In this document: piece by piece, positions 1 through 8,996 of the stretch | Layout: each line of letters begins with the position of its first letter | Position numbering within the stretch: the stretch's first letter is position 1 | Assembly (NCBI GenBank): GCA_910587555.1 | Contig: CAJULV010000002.1 | Span: 62,001 to 126,000, forward strand | Direction: 5' to 3' | Origin: an uncultured Acetatifactor sp. | GTDB lineage: Bacteria; Bacillota; Clostridia; Lachnospirales; Lachnospiraceae | Length of the DNA stretch: 64,000 nucleotides | Position numbers and translations under genes: made by a program | The notes under the pieces: model-generated | Told to the model about the DNA's origin: nothing | Databases searched by the model: none | What the model saw: the letters and a program-made list of their open reading frames with translations, nothing else

Positions 1-376
1 CCCGTTTCTGATCCGTCATCAGCGCGCAGCCCTCGCCGCTTTTGAATACATTCGGCACCGGGCATCCCATATTGATATCGATAATGTCAAAAGGTTCCAG
101 AAGCTCGCTGCATGCCATCCGCTCCATCACCGCGGGGCTGCCGCCCAATAACTGAACCGCCCTGATCTTTTCCTCCTCCGTAGTAAGCAGCAGCCGCTTA
201 GTAGCCCTGTCCTGGTATTTCAACCCGTTGGCGCTGACCATTTCCGTAAAGCACAGTCCTGCCCCCATTTCGTAAGCCAGGATCCGGAACGGGTAACAGG
301 TATACCCCGCAAGCGGAGCCATCATCACGTTGGAGGGCAGAAGCAGGTTTCCCACCCGAAGTTTTCTGATTTCCAT
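1..376 (-). CDS. dus: tRNA-dihydrouridine synthase, N-terminal part (runs off the left edge)
   Basis: The frame opens with ATG at 376 and is still open at base 1, so about 125 N-terminal residues are visible and the C-terminus is outside the window. Dus enzymes are FMN-dependent and reduce uridine to dihydrouridine in tRNA. The family signatures seen are the early segment APLAGYTCYPFR, then FTEMVSANGL, and the FMN/substrate segment INMGCPVPNVFKSGEGCALM. The gene lies downstream of hsp20 with about 126 bases between them and no clear terminator, so it may be read through from the heat-shock promoter. The family assignment is firm. The subtype (DusB-like) is inferred. Confidence 0.9.
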   Translation of the reverse strand, partial: MEIRKLRVGNLLLPSNVMMAPLAGYTCYPFRILAYEMGAGLCFTEMVSANGLKYQDRATKRLLLTTEEEKIRAVQLLGGSPAVMERMACSELLEPFDIIDINMGCPVPNVFKSGEGCALMTDQKR

Positions 377-502
377 CTGTTGCTTCCCTGTCCTTTCCCG
401 TTTGCCTCCTGTACGCTGCAGGTTACTCTGACAACCTGTCTTACCCGTTCCCATTCCGCCGCCTCGTCGTTTCCCCTCTTCAGAGGTCAAAAATCACAGC
501 AC

Positions 503-964
503 TCATCCCTCGATGGAAATGTATCGAGGCTTCTGCTCCACTGCCTTCGCTTCTTCCCTGGGAAGGTGGAAGGACAGGATACCGTTCTCGTACCTGGGTC
601 GGATGTCCTCCTCCTTTACATGTTCCCCTACATAGAAGCTGCGGCTCATGCTTCCCGCATAACGCTCTCTGCGGATATAGCTGCCATTCTCATTCTTCTC
701 GTCCTTATCCAGGCTCCTGGAAGCGCTTACGGTCAGACTGCCGTTCTCCAGCTGCATCCTGATCTCGTCCTTCTTGAATCCGGGCAGGTCAATGTCCACC
801 TCATAACCCTCTTCCGTCTCCTTCACATCCGTCTTCATCAGTTTTCCTGCATGTTTCCCGTACAGCACCCTGTCCGCATCGGAAAATGAACGGAAGGACG
901 GGAATGCGAAATCCTCCATAAAGTTATCAAACAAATCTTCTCTGAAAATACTGGGCATCATCAT
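503..964 (-). CDS. Small heat shock protein, Hsp20/alpha-crystallin family
   Basis: A 153-residue protein of typical Hsp20 length. The alpha-crystallin domain runs from about residue 40 to the end, with the expected start segment around VKETEEGYEVDIDLPGFKKD and the closing strand ENGILSFHLPR, a variant of the usual A-x-x-x-n-G-v-L motif. It is an ATP-independent holdase that binds unfolding proteins in the cytoplasm. The start at 964 is chosen because AAAGGAG sits nine bases before three consecutive ATG codons. The upstream region has a perfect CIRCE operator overlapping a consensus sigma-A promoter, so HrcA repression is expected. Few Hsp20 genes carry as complete a CIRCE as this one. Confidence 0.93.
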   Translation of the reverse strand: MMMPSIFREDLFDNFMEDFAFPSFRSFSDADRVLYGKHAGKLMKTDVKETEEGYEVDIDLPGFKKDEIRMQLENGSLTVSASRSLDKDEKNENGSYIRRERYAGSMSRSFYVGEHVKEEDIRPRYENGILSFHLPREEAKAVEQKPRYISIEG

Positions 965-1081
965 AAGTCATATCTCCTTTCTGACTGCAAACTCTATTCG
1001 CTGTCTTTGAATGCTTCAAAGTGTTGTCTACCTGAACTGCAGAATCGAGATGTCGTATCTCTCTTCCTTTGTTCTATCTAT

Positions 1082-1110
1082 ACTATAACACTTATATTAG
1101 CACTCGTCAA
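1082..1110 (-). promoter_or_regulatory. Sigma-A promoter of hsp20
   Basis: On the minus strand TTGACG (1105-1110) and TATAGT (1082-1087) are separated by exactly 17 bases. The -35 box lies inside the CIRCE operator, so bound HrcA would block RNA polymerase directly. The leader from this promoter to the hsp20 ATG is about 110 bases. Confidence 0.85.
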
Positions 1111-1123
1111 TAGAGAGTGCTAA
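1097..1123. promoter_or_regulatory. CIRCE operator (HrcA binding site)
   Basis: TTAGCACTC, nine spacer bases, then GAGTGCTAA: a perfect match to the CIRCE inverted repeat that the heat-shock repressor HrcA recognises in Firmicutes. It overlaps the -35 box and spacer of the hsp20 promoter. Confidence 0.96.
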
Positions 1124-1203
1124 CAATTCTATGAACTTCGAATAAAGATTCCATAAAAAGAATGCCCCAAAAACAGAAAATTGATTCGTTTTGATTCCCA
1201 TGC

Positions 1204-1419
1204 CTACTCTTCCAACCGGCATTCACCGTCCGTCTTTATAATGAATCCCACATTTCCCACACTGCCGTCCGCAGGGATAAAGCCGTTATAGTCCATGGAG
1301 TTTATGCGCAGTTCCTTACCCTCTGCTGCATAAACACCGTTCCAGCTGTCCTGCAAAGCAATATCATGGCTGAAATGCCCAAACTCCCTGCCCGAGCCGC
1401 CTCAGACAGGGAGTTTTCA
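1204..1419 (-). pseudogene. Remnant of a CBM2-like carbohydrate-binding domain
   Basis: A 71-codon minus-strand frame (ATG at 1419, TAG at 1204) encodes a peptide with the pattern SWNGVYAAEGKELRINSMDYNG followed by IPADGSVGNVGF, read here in two pieces. This resembles the C-terminal half of bacterial family 2 cellulose-binding modules (W-N-x-V, then N-x-x-Y-N-G-x-I-x-x-G-x-S-V-x-x-G-F). The N-terminal half of such a domain, a signal peptide and any catalytic domain are missing, and the first codons fall inside a hairpin. It is best read as the decayed tail of a lost secreted glycoside hydrolase or binding protein. The family call rests on recalled motifs and is tentative. Confidence 0.4.
1381..1414. 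terminator. Hairpin downstream of phosphoglucomutase, possible terminator
   Basis: AACTCCCTG and CAGGGAGTT form a perfect 9-bp stem with a 16-base loop that can pair further (GAG/CTC). It lies about 100 bases after the phosphoglucomutase stop. The T tract is good only on the plus strand (TTTTC) and poor on the minus strand, so terminator function for the minus-strand gene is uncertain. Confidence 0.4.
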
Positions 1420-1511
1420 TTTCCTCTATTCTCTTATTTTTCTGTCGCCGCCGGGCACTGCCTCTATCCCCGCACCCGGCAGGTATTGTCACATGGAAAC
1501 AGAAAATATTA

Positions 1512-3233
1512 CTACAGCACAGCCTTCAAATCCTCCGTCAGCTGCTCCAGCATGGCCGAAGCATCCTCAAGGCTCTTGCCCTTCACACCCATATAGAATT
1601 TAATCTTCGGCTCGGTTCCGGAAGGACGCGCACAGCACCATGCATCATCGGGAAGTTCGAAATAAAGTACATTAGACTTCGGTAGGCCGGTCTTGCCCTC
1701 CTCGCCGGTAACCATGTCCACACAGCGATCCGTCTGGTAATCCCTGAACTTCAGCACCTGGCGCTCTCCCACTGCCTTGGGCGGATTCTGACGAAGCTTA
1801 TCCATAATCTCCGCAATCTGTCTGGATCCGTCGATGCCCTTCAGGGTGATGGTATACTGGGACTCCTTGTAATAGCCGTATTTCTCATAGGTATCCAGCA
1901 TCATATCCCACAGGGTCTTGCCGTGCTTCTTGCAGTAAGCCGCCACTTCGCAGAGACACATAACCGCCACGATGGCATCCTTGTCCCTGGCATGGGTTCC
2001 TGCCAGGCAGCCGTAGCTTTCCTCCAAGCCGAATACATAATTGTTGCTGCCATTGCGCTCGAAAAGCTTAATCTGCTCGCCGATGAACTTGAAGCCTGTC
2101 AGCACTTCAATCAGCTTCACACCGTAATTCTGCGTAATGGGCCTGGTCATATTAGTAGTAACAATGGTCGTCACAAGCGCCGGATTCTCAGGCATGGTGT
2201 TGACGGCGGTTCTCTCTCTCAAAATATACTCCGCAATCAGCATGCCGGACATATTGCCCGTAAAGGATACATACTCCCCTGTCTTGGAGTCCTTGGCGTA
2301 CACACCGAGTCTGTCCGCATCCGGGTCGGTTGCCAGTACGATATCCGCATCCTTCTCCTTCGCCAGGCGCAGTGCATAGGTAAATGCCTTGGGATCCTCG
2401 GGATTGGGATAATCCAATGTGGTAAAGTTGGGATCCGGATTCTCCTGCTCGGGTACCACATACACATGCTTGAAGCCCAGCTCGGACAGGATACGCCTTG
2501 CGGGAACATTTCCGGTGCCGCACAGCGGTGTGTATACAATCTTGATATCGTCAGCCACTTCGGCGATTATCTCGGGATGGATGATCTGCTTCTTCAGTTC
2601 CGCCATATAGGCGTCGTCGATCTCTTTGCCGATAACCCGGTAAAGCCCCTTCTCCTGCGCCTCGGCCTTGTCCATGGTCTTCACGGTATGATAGTCCTTG
2701 ATGGCCTGGACTTCCTCGATAATCTGCTTATCATAGGGCGCCGTCACCTGTGCGCCGTCCTCCCAGTATACCTTGTAGCCGTTGTATTCAGGCGGATTGT
2801 GGCTCGCCGTTACCACGATGCCCGCGGTACACCCCAGCGTGCGAAGGGCGAAGGAAAGCTCCGGCGTGGGACGAAGCGCATCGAACACATATGCCTTGAT
2901 GCCGTTGGCAGCCAGGCACAATGCAGCTACATCCGCAAACTCGGGAGACATCCTCCTGGAATCATAGGCGATGGCAACGCCCTTATCCTGCGTCCCGTTC
3001 TTCAGGATAAAATTGGCAAGCCCCTGGGTGGCTTTGCGGACCGTGTATATATTCATGCGGTTGGTGCCGGCGCCGATAACCCCCCTCAGGCCTCCGGTAC
3101 CGAACTCCAGCTCCTTGTAAAACCGTTCCTCAATCTCCCCCTTGTCGTCCTTGATGGCCAGAAGCTCATCCTTGGTAGCCTGGTCAAAGTAATCATCCTC
3201 CAGCCAGAAATTAAACTCGTCCATAAAACTCAT
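1512..3233 (-). CDS. pgcA: Phospho-sugar mutase, alpha-phosphoglucomutase type
   Basis: A 573-residue cytoplasmic enzyme that interconverts glucose-1-phosphate and glucose-6-phosphate, feeding nucleotide sugars such as the dTDP-glucose made by rfbA in this window. The catalytic phosphoserine loop TASHNP, the metal loop DPDADRLG and the phosphate-binding loop PSGTEPKIKFY are all intact and in the usual order. The start at 3233 (MSFMDEF) is chosen because GGAG lies seven bases upstream. A longer frame to 3299 has no ribosome site. Length and motifs match the PgcA/YbbT branch of Firmicutes, which is about 575-580 residues. Confidence 0.93.
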   Translation of the reverse strand: MSFMDEFNFWLEDDYFDQATKDELLAIKDDKGEIEERFYKELEFGTGGLRGVIGAGTNRMNIYTVRKATQGLANFILKNGTQDKGVAIAYDSRRMSPEFADVAALCLAANGIKAYVFDALRPTPELSFALRTLGCTAGIVVTASHNPPEYNGYKVYWEDGAQVTAPYDKQIIEEVQAIKDYHTVKTMDKAEAQEKGLYRVIGKEIDDAYMAELKKQIIHPEIIAEVADDIKIVYTPLCGTGNVPARRILSELGFKHVYVVPEQENPDPNFTTLDYPNPEDPKAFTYALRLAKEKDADIVLATDPDADRLGVYAKDSKTGEYVSFTGNMSGMLIAEYILRERTAVNTMPENPALVTTIVTTNMTRPITQNYGVKLIEVLTGFKFIGEQIKLFERNGSNNYVFGLEESYGCLAGTHARDKDAIVAVMCLCEVAAYCKKHGKTLWDMMLDTYEKYGYYKESQYTITLKGIDGSRQIAEIMDKLRQNPPKAVGERQVLKFRDYQTDRCVDMVTGEEGKTGLPKSNVLYFELPDDAWCCARPSGTEPKIKFYMGVKGKSLEDASAMLEQLTEDLKAVL

Positions 3234-3342
3234 TTCGCTTCTCCTCTTTTCTGCGCGGTTCTTAATTTGAAAAGCATTTTTCCATACCCCATTCCGCACC
3301 CATATTCCGCGCTGCCACGGATGCGCTGCTTTTCCTTATTCT

Positions 3343-3371
3343 ACCATATCCTGTCCGGGATTACCAGACAA
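3343..3371 (-). promoter_or_regulatory. Possible promoter of phosphoglucomutase
   Basis: TTGTCT (3366-3371) and TATGGT (3343-3348) are 17 bases apart on the minus strand, in the 161-base gap before the phosphoglucomutase start. The match to sigma-A consensus is moderate. Confidence 0.4.
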
Positions 3372-3394
3372 AAGAATCTTAAAACCGCAGACTT

Positions 3395-6300
3395 TTACGC
3401 CTCTCCCTCTTCCCTGTGCTTCAGCCATCTGCCCATCATGGCAATCAGCACCGGCACATCCAGCGGCTTCGTCATATGCTCGTTCATACCGGCCTCCCTG
3501 CTGGCTGCGATATCCTCCGCATAAGAGTTTGCCGACAGGGCAATGATAGGAACGGACAGCGCGTCCGCCCTGGGAAGCTTGCGGATGGCACGGGTAGCCT
3601 CGTAGCCGTTCATAACCGGCATCTGAATATCCATGAAAATCAGGTCAAAATACCCTTCCGCCATCTCCCCGAAACGCCTCAGCCCTTCTTTTCCGTCGGA
3701 CGCACATTCCACTGCGGCTCCTGTGGCGCCGATAAGTTCCATGGCAATCTCCTGGTTTATTACATTATCCTCCACCAGAAGCACTCTGTTGCCCCGGAAC
3801 GCCCCGTCGGAGAAAGCTTCCTCCTCCCGTGCGGCGTCTCCCGCCGATTCCCCGTCATCCTGCAGCTTCAGAAAAAGAGTGACCGTCACCCTGGTACCTT
3901 TCCCCAGGGTGCTTTCCACATCAATGCTCCCGCCCATCATACGCACGATATTCTGGGCGATGGTCATCCCCAGGCCGGTACCTTCCACCCGGCTGATACG
4001 GGAATCCTCCTCCCGGCTGAAGGGTTCGAAGATGCGTGGGATAAACTCTTCCTTCATGCCTATACCGTTGTCTTCAAATATGAAATCATAGGAGCAGCAC
4101 CCGTACCTCCTGGTTTCCCGCTCTATGACGGATAATTCCAGCGAACCGCCGGAAGGCGTAAATTTCACGGAGTTTCCCAATACATTCAGGAATACCTGCC
4201 GCAGCCGCCCCCAGTCCCCGATGACGTCTTCATGTATAAGCTGCATGGGGTGTACCTTCAGTTCCAGACCGTTCTGGGCTACCTCAGGCCGAATGGACTC
4301 CGTCACATCCTTTACCAGAGCCGACAGTCTGAACGTATCCGCCACCAAATCCACGTTTCCGGACTCTATCTCGTTCATGTCCAGAATCTCGTTCACCAGG
4401 GACAGCAGGTTTGTACTGGAGGAACGGATCTTCCCCAGACAATCCTCCACTCTATGCCTGTCTTCCATATGCTCAGCCGCAATCTGCGTCATGCCGATGA
4501 TACCGTTCATGGGCGTCCTGATATCATGACTCATGCGGGATAGAAACTCGCTCTTGGAAGCATTGGCCTGGTTTGCGGCCTCGCAGGCGGCCTGCAGCGC
4601 CCGCTGCTCCCGCATCTCCTTCCGCTTGCTCTCCGTCACATCCTGGGCCACATACACGATATCCTTGGCCCTGCCCTCCGCATCGGCCTGTGCCATTACG
4701 GCAGTGGCGCGAATCCAGCCGAAATCCTCCCCGTCTGTACTCTCGGGCCGCTTTCTGTACGCAAAAGTCACAAAAGGCTGTTCGGGTCCAAGCACCTGGG
4801 TCAGATTACGGGCGCTCATGGTGTAGAGATAATCCGCCCTGTCCTCCGGATGTACGAAAGTCTCCGCATACGTGCGCAGCGCCGTATTGTACTCTGTCTG
4901 CTCTCCCAGTACCTTCTCCACCTCGCCCAGTTGGTTCACGCTGCGGAACAGATTCCGTTCCAGATCCCCGTAATAGGTGGCAAAAAACATGCTGCTGAGA
5001 CTGCCGATGATACTTGCCTGCTCCTGGGCCTTCTTCCTGCGCTTCTCCTCCTGATACTTCTCTTTGGTGACATCCCTGCCCAGGATATTCACCAGCACCT
5101 GGTCGCCTCTCCGGATATAAGTCACATGCTGCTCCAGCCACTGCACCGGGCTTCCGTTCAGGCGGTACTGACAGATTTCTTCCCTGTAATCCCGCGTCTT
5201 CTCCGCCTGCTCCCGCAGATGAGAAGGCTCCATCACCTTCCGGAAATTGTCCATGTCCTCTTCACGGATGGAGGACTCCAGCGCCCGGTAAAAATACTGT
5301 GTATAGCTTCCCGTACCCACATTGGTTTTAGCGCTCTCATTGAGCCAGAAACGCTCACACTGGTCGCTTTCCAGATGTACCGTGGTCATAACGCCGAATC
5401 GGGATTTCAGAATGGCCGCCATCTGCATATCCCGCTGGGACAGTATCTTCTCCTGGCGCACACGTTCATCCACATCCTGAAGCGCCAGAACCGCATGCCC
5501 TTTCGTTCCCTGATTCCTGCCGAAATAGGCAATCACGGCCACATAACGGCAGCCCTCGCCGTTTCGCCACTGGCAGAGCATATCCATTTTCTGCAGCCCC
5601 GTATCCCTGGCATGGCGCAGCCCCTCCAGGGAGAATTTCCTGGCAAACCGCTCCTGATTATCACGGTCTATATGTTCCCTTATCCTTGAATTCAGCACCA
5701 CATCCCACATGAGCGTCTGAGAATGCCATCCCGCCTGGCTGTACCCGTCCTCCCGGATCAGGTTCACTTTCCCGTCATTCAAATCTATGGAGTATACGCC
5801 GAAGTTCTGTTCTCCCAATGTGCGGGTAACCTCCTGAAGCCGCACGCTGGCCTCGTCCAGTTCCAGGCTCTCCTTCAGCATATCCTGGACATCCTTCATG
5901 TAAAGCAGCACAATCTGTTCCTGCTCCGTATACGCGGAGTCCGGCACCACCTCCATCAGGTTCCAGCGAAACCCGTTGGGAGAACGGCGCCTGTAACTGC
6001 AGAACAGCATTTTCCGCCCCGTGCGCAGAATGCTTTTGAGGTACTCCAAATGTGTAAAGCTTAAGAACCGGTCCCTGTCGTCCGGGTGCAGAATCCCGTT
6101 CTCCTTAAACTGCTTCAGCCATTCGGAAAAAGTGGCCGCCTCGTTGTCGGCAGCCCAATCCTCGGCCGCAGGCTTCACGATATCGTAAGTATTTTTCGTC
6201 AGGTTTACCCGCAGAATCTTGCGGTAAATGGAACTGACCTCGTCCTTGTGGGGCGCCACGGTGATCACAAACGCAGGAATTTCGTCGCTCCACACAATCC

Positions 6301-6565
6301 GCTTCGCCGAAATATCCATCGCCCTGCCACCGGGTCCCTCACAGCTGACCGTGCGTATCTCCGCCTTATCCCCAATGGTGCGCAGAGGACAGTTGGCGCA
6401 GGAATAAGCCCACATTTTATCACAGGCCATACCCTTCCGCACCTTGGGCAGCAACTGCCTGATCCGGCTGTTGAAATACAGAATTTCATGATTATCTTCC
6501 CGGACGACGTAAATTCCCGCCGCCGGTATGGAATCCAAAATCTTCTCGTAATCTCTGCTATCCAT
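3395..6565 (-). CDS. Hybrid sensor histidine kinase/response regulator with PAS domains
   Basis: A 1056-residue multidomain signalling protein. The N-terminal half contains an initial PAS domain (about residues 5-110, with a Cys-x-x-Cys pair in SCANCP) and two or three further PAS/PAC-like segments up to about residue 650. Then come the phosphoacceptor domain with MSHDIRTPMNGIIG (His680), the HATPase domain with the N-box FLNVLGNSVKF and G-boxes DNGIGMKEE and GTGLGMTI, and a C-terminal receiver with FMDIQMPVMNG (Asp979). No membrane segment and no HPt domain are seen, so it is probably cytoplasmic and passes phosphate to a separate HPt or regulator. The first PAS Cys pair could bind metal or sense redox state, which is inference. 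No partner gene is adjacent. Confidence 0.92.
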   Translation of the reverse strand: MDSRDYEKILDSIPAAGIYVVREDNHEILYFNSRIRQLLPKVRKGMACDKMWAYSCANCPLRTIGDKAEIRTVSCEGPGGRAMDISAKRIVWSDEIPAFVITVAPHKDEVSSIYRKILRVNLTKNTYDIVKPAAEDWAADNEAATFSEWLKQFKENGILHPDDRDRFLSFTHLEYLKSILRTGRKMLFCSYRRRSPNGFRWNLMEVVPDSAYTEQEQIVLLYMKDVQDMLKESLELDEASVRLQEVTRTLGEQNFGVYSIDLNDGKVNLIREDGYSQAGWHSQTLMWDVVLNSRIREHIDRDNQERFARKFSLEGLRHARDTGLQKMDMLCQWRNGEGCRYVAVIAYFGRNQGTKGHAVLALQDVDERVRQEKILSQRDMQMAAILKSRFGVMTTVHLESDQCERFWLNESAKTNVGTGSYTQYFYRALESSIREEDMDNFRKVMEPSHLREQAEKTRDYREEICQYRLNGSPVQWLEQHVTYIRRGDQVLVNILGRDVTKEKYQEEKRRKKAQEQASIIGSLSSMFFATYYGDLERNLFRSVNQLGEVEKVLGEQTEYNTALRTYAETFVHPEDRADYLYTMSARNLTQVLGPEQPFVTFAYRKRPESTDGEDFGWIRATAVMAQADAEGRAKDIVYVAQDVTESKRKEMREQRALQAACEAANQANASKSEFLSRMSHDIRTPMNGIIGMTQIAAEHMEDRHRVEDCLGKIRSSSTNLLSLVNEILDMNEIESGNVDLVADTFRLSALVKDVTESIRPEVAQNGLELKVHPMQLIHEDVIGDWGRLRQVFLNVLGNSVKFTPSGGSLELSVIERETRRYGCCSYDFIFEDNGIGMKEEFIPRIFEPFSREEDSRISRVEGTGLGMTIAQNIVRMMGGSIDVESTLGKGTRVTVTLFLKLQDDGESAGDAAREEEAFSDGAFRGNRVLLVEDNVINQEIAMELIGATGAAVECASDGKEGLRRFGEMAEGYFDLIFMDIQMPVMNGYEATRAIRKLPRADALSVPIIALSANSYAEDIAASREAGMNEHMTKPLDVPVLIAMMGRWLKHREEGEA

Positions 6566-6629
6566 GTAAGTTCTCCCCGGAAACCGCCTTGCTAATTCCC
6601 TGCTTCCGCTTCTAAAATAATCTGTTCTT

Positions 6630-6658
6630 ATTCTACCATGGAATCACTCAATAATCAA
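6630..6658 (-). promoter_or_regulatory. Sigma-A promoter of the hybrid kinase gene
   Basis: TTGATT (6653-6658) and TAGAAT (6630-6635) on the minus strand are separated by 17 bases, about 65 bases upstream of the kinase start. The kinase is therefore likely its own transcription unit, distinct from the polysaccharide operon that ends at 6684. Confidence 0.65.
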
Positions 6659-6683
6659 GTTCGGCGGTAAAGCGGGAAAATTT

Positions 6684-8891
6684 TTATACCTTAAGAGAGA
6701 AATCGCTTCTGTCCAAAGAAAAATTGGGATTGAAATAGGGATCCCCTTCCTCCAGGACCGCTTTCCACTTCTCCCTGAATGCTTCGGACTCCCGGTTATA
6801 GCGTTGGGCGCGCTCCCCGTCCGTATCCGGTCCCCTGGATGCCGACTCGTAATGGAACAGCTCGGCAAAGGGCGTAAAGACATTCAGCAGCCCCCTCTCC
6901 CGCAGCTTCAGGCAGAAATCCACATCATTCAGCGAAACCGCAAATTCCTTGTCCAGCCCTCCCACCGCTTCATACAGGCTCTTCTTCACCATCAGGCATG
7001 CCCCCGTCACCGCGCTCACATCCTGGGCATAACACAGGCGTCCCATGTAGCCCAGGTTCTGGCGATGCTGTTTATAGTGAACATGTCCCGCGGTCCTGTG
7101 TGCCCCCAGGCCCACCACCACGCCCGCGTGCTGAATCGTCTTGTCTCCATAGTAAAGCTTTGCCCCCACCGCGCCCACGTCCTGCCTCTGGGCATACATC
7201 AGCAGCTCTTCCATCCAGTTCACGGTGATGACTTCCGTGTCGTTGTTCAGGAGCAGGATGTATTCGCCGGAGGCATGCCTGACGCCCAGGTTATTGATGG
7301 CGGAATAATGGAAGCTTCCGCGGTAGGTTACAATTGCTATTTTCTCATCCGCACTGCGGAGAACCTCACTTTCCCGTGCCTGTACGGCCGGCCCGCCCGC
7401 ATCCCCGCCGGAAGCCCCGTTTCCTTCCGCCGCGGATACATTCTTTCCCCGGGGGGAAGCCCCGATTCCGCTTCCTTCCACCGCGGATACACCCTTTCCC
7501 CGGGGGGAAGCCTCGATTCCGCTTCCTTCCGCCGCGGGTACGCCCTTTCCCTGGGCGGATGAACCGTTTTCCGGGGAAGCCGCCGGCGTGTACTCATATC
7601 CAAGCAGCTGGCTGTAATACCTGGCAATCTCCTCCGTGGTACTGTTGTTCTCCACAATGACAATCTCATAGTTGTCATAGGTGGATTTCTCCAGGATGGA
7701 ACACACACAGCGGCGCAAATCCCCGCAGTGATCCTTATTGGCGATGACCACGGATATCTTCGGCGTACCGATAATCTGGTAACGGATGCGGAAAATGGTC
7801 TCGAAGGCCCTGGTACTCTCAATCTTGAAATGGCGGTATCCGTGCTTGGCCAGGTGTTCCGCCACAGCCCCTTTGGCCGCTTCGATGGCATAGGGCTTGG
7901 CCTCGATATTGGATGCCACGGAGCCGGGATGGCTTCTCCAGTAATACATCAGCCGGGGCACATGGACGATTTTACGGGCATTGTCCGTGAGCCGCAGAAT
8001 CATGTCGTGGTCCTGGCTGCCGTCGTATTTTTTTCGGAACAGTTCGTTTCCGTCCAGCAGCTCCCTGGAAAAAACGCTGAAATGGCAGATATAATTGTTG
8101 GCGCGCAGATTATCCGGGGCATAGCCCGGCTTAAAATGCATGGTCAGCATACGGTCGATATTGCCGCTTTTAAAGGTGGTTTCGTCGCAGTACAGGTAAT
8201 CCGCATCCTGCTCGTTGATTGCCTTTACATATTCGTAGAGTACGCTGGGATGGAGAAGGTCGTCCTGATCCAGCAGCCCGATATATTCTCCCGTTGCCAT
8301 CTGCAGGCAGGCGTTGGTGTTCCCCGCTATGCCTTCGTTTTTATCCAGATGCTTATAGACAATCCTGCCTTCCGCCCTGGCGGCATACTCCCTGCAGATA
8401 TCCCCGATATAGCCGTGGGCTTCGTCTGAGCCGTCGGCAAGGCACAGCTCCCAGTTGCGGTAAGTCTGGTTCATGACGGAATCCAGCATTTCAATCTGGA
8501 ATTCCCTGGGGTTGTTCCACAGCGGCACCAGGATGCTGATTTTCACCCTGCGCGGAAATACGGCGCTGCCCTCTGCCGCTGCCTGCTCCGGCGAGGGAAA
8601 ACTTGCCCTGCCGAACTGCTTCATGGCCTGCCGCTCCCGCTTCTTATATGCCGCCTTGGAAAGCACGCCTCTGGGACCTCCGCAGTTGCGCAGCCTGTCC
8701 CGCTGACGGATTGTCCAGTGGAGTACATTCCTAGCAGGCTTGCTGGCCTTCCAGAGCGGATTGCCCTTGATACGGTTCAGCTTCCATTCCAGTTCTTCGT
8801 TTTTTGCCTCCAGATCGGCTATCCGCCCCGCCAGGTCGGCGCACTTTAAATGCTCCTGTTCATAGGCTTCCCTGTAATCCGTCTCTCCCAT
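6684..8891 (-). CDS. Large glycosyltransferase with two GT2 domains
   Basis: A 735-residue protein with an N-terminal coiled region (about 5-45) and two GT-A family 2 domains. The first has ISILVPLWNNP and the metal site DQDD. The second has ISVVIANKD and NNDTE. Such double GT2 enzymes extend rhamnan-type cell-wall polysaccharides in the cytoplasm. The second domain is interrupted between its first strands and NNDTE by a Gly/Ala/Ser-rich insert containing three 17-residue repeats (7420-7566). The start at 8891 is used because GAGAGG precedes this ATG by six bases. It is the last gene of the rfbB operon, after the methyltransferase gene. The acceptor and donor sugars cannot be read from the sequence. 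Confidence 0.88.
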   Translation of the reverse strand: MGETDYREAYEQEHLKCADLAGRIADLEAKNEELEWKLNRIKGNPLWKASKPARNVLHWTIRQRDRLRNCGGPRGVLSKAAYKKRERQAMKQFGRASFPSPEQAAAEGSAVFPRRVKISILVPLWNNPREFQIEMLDSVMNQTYRNWELCLADGSDEAHGYIGDICREYAARAEGRIVYKHLDKNEGIAGNTNACLQMATGEYIGLLDQDDLLHPSVLYEYVKAINEQDADYLYCDETTFKSGNIDRMLTMHFKPGYAPDNLRANNYICHFSVFSRELLDGNELFRKKYDGSQDHDMILRLTDNARKIVHVPRLMYYWRSHPGSVASNIEAKPYAIEAAKGAVAEHLAKHGYRHFKIESTRAFETIFRIRYQIIGTPKISVVIANKDHCGDLRRCVCSILEKSTYDNYEIVIVENNSTTEEIARYYSQLLGYEYTPAASPENGSSAQGKGVPAAEGSGIEASPRGKGVSAVEGSGIGASPRGKNVSAAEGNGASGGDAGGPAVQARESEVLRSADEKIAIVTYRGSFHYSAINNLGVRHASGEYILLLNNDTEVITVNWMEELLMYAQRQDVGAVGAKLYYGDKTIQHAGVVVGLGAHRTAGHVHYKQHRQNLGYMGRLCYAQDVSAVTGACLMVKKSLYEAVGGLDKEFAVSLNDVDFCLKLRERGLLNVFTPFAELFHYESASRGPDTDGERAQRYNRESEAFREKWKAVLEEGDPYFNPNFSLDRSDFSLKV
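7420..7566. repeat. 51-bp in-frame tandem repeat inside the GT2 gene (3 copies)
   Basis: Units begin at about 7420, 7471 and 7522. Each encodes a 17-residue stretch of the type ASPRGKGVSAVEGSGIG, so copy-number change keeps the reading frame. The third copy is incomplete or diverged. Confidence 0.9.
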
Positions 8892-8996
8892 ACGATTCCT
8901 CTCTCTCAAACCGCCTTATACTCGTGAACGCATTTAACTGCCGCTTTCAGCTCCGGATTGCCGATGCGTTCACTCGTTATACTGTGCAGACGGCAA

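Noticed and set aside
1923..3524. Long plus-strand open frame opposite phosphoglucomutase
   Set aside because: The minus strand has clear catalytic motifs. The opposite frame has no family features and results from GC-rich third positions. The same applies to many antisense frames.
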